Assembly: GCF_947501225.1 (NCBI RefSeq)
Contig: NZ_CANMUW010000012.1
Span: 84,212 to 148,211, forward strand
DNA from: an uncultured Shewanella sp.
GTDB lineage: Bacteria; Pseudomonadota; Gammaproteobacteria; Enterobacterales; Shewanellaceae
Direction of reading: 5' to 3'
DNA: 64,000 bases
The position numbers were made by a program, and so were the translations under genes. Positions 63,883-64,000 of this stretch are shown in pieces; within the stretch, counting starts at the first letter, position 1, and each line of letters begins with the position of its first letter. Under the pieces are notes generated by a model, which did not search any database, was not told the origin of the DNA, and saw only the letters and a list, made by a program, of their open reading frames with translations.

Positions 63883-63973
63883 TGGCGGAGCGGACGGGAC
63901 TCGAACCCGCGACCCCCGGCGTGACAGGCCGCTTTCTATTTATAAAGAGCCTAACCAACTGAACTACCGCTCT
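63883..63973 (-). tRNA. tRNA-Asp (GTC)-like gene with an abnormal D-arm insertion; possible pseudo-tRNA
   Basis: The 3' half is a standard tRNA-Asp: anticodon stem-loop CGGCC-TGTCACG with anticodon GTC, the T arm GCGGGTTCGAGTCCCG and acceptor CCGCTCCGCCA. The 5' part GAGCGGTAGTTCAGTTGGTTAG is also typical. But between them 20 bases (63931-63950, GCTCTTTATAAATAGAAAGC on the gene strand) stand where the usual tRNA has about 6 (AATACC), which removes the 3' strand of the D stem and gives 91 instead of 77 nt. The inserted bases can form their own hairpin. The first base pair is also A-C. It may be non-functional, or a variant. Confidence 0.75.
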
Positions 63974-64000
63974 GCTTGTAGCTTTTCATTTCATAAAATC

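Overview
The window looks like a chromosome segment of a marine Shewanella (Gammaproteobacteria, Alteromonadales). The grounds are a tandem formate dehydrogenase locus with its DUF3305/DUF3306 accessory genes, an intact hut operon with a GntR-type HutC, a gpmI-envC-ctp-yibQ operon facing yibN-secB-gpsA, and NsrR. The genus call rests on gene content and order recalled from that group; no search was run.

Layout. 1-13835 is a formate respiration block. Two fdhX-fdhA-(fdhB-fdhC) units lie head to tail on the minus strand, the second cut by the left edge. They are preceded by a TorD-type chaperone, a multi-[4Fe-4S] protein, DUF3306 and DUF3305. Divergently placed are fdhD and a helix-turn-helix/periplasmic-binding-type regulator. 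13860-15420 is repeat-rich and carries two small accessory genes, one resembling an Imm32 immunity protein. 15424-30957 is ordinary chromosome: rlmF, a FliL-like protein, ubiC, a GlyGly-CTERM M6 metalloprotease with a lipoprotein, a MarC-type protein, a His-rich ZIP-like transporter, an NRDE protein, a DUF3365 haem protein, a PlsC-like acyltransferase, a LysE exporter, an MscS channel and envelope proteins. 31149-36653 is the histidine-utilisation locus: hutC, hutU and hutH on the minus strand, with hutI divergent.

36660-45037 mixes repeats with an AT-rich orphan gene, a beta-barrel protein, an esterase-like protein lacking its catalytic serine, a Sel1 protein, mtnC, a DUF4344 peptidase and thioesterases. 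45038-46834 is a long-chain acyl-CoA synthetase. 46961-53356 is a two-sided locus: an ABC pair with a YtrA-like GntR repressor, divergent from a secreted peptidase-like hydrolase, a second ABC pair and a small superinfection-immunity-like membrane protein. 53460-62761 is housekeeping: mogA, a HI0933-family flavoprotein, gpsA, secB, yibN, gpmI, envC, ctp and yibQ. The right end holds ykgJ-nsrR and an aberrant tRNA-Asp.

The most unusual signal is in the intergenic DNA. There are several repeat families: Pseudomonas-type REP palindromes beside period-7 repeats; modules holding a hairpin with an invariant ATCCAT centre whose arms differ between copies while staying complementary; and a 107-bp near-perfect inverted pair around four genes. 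These are concentrated beside accessory genes and gene ends.
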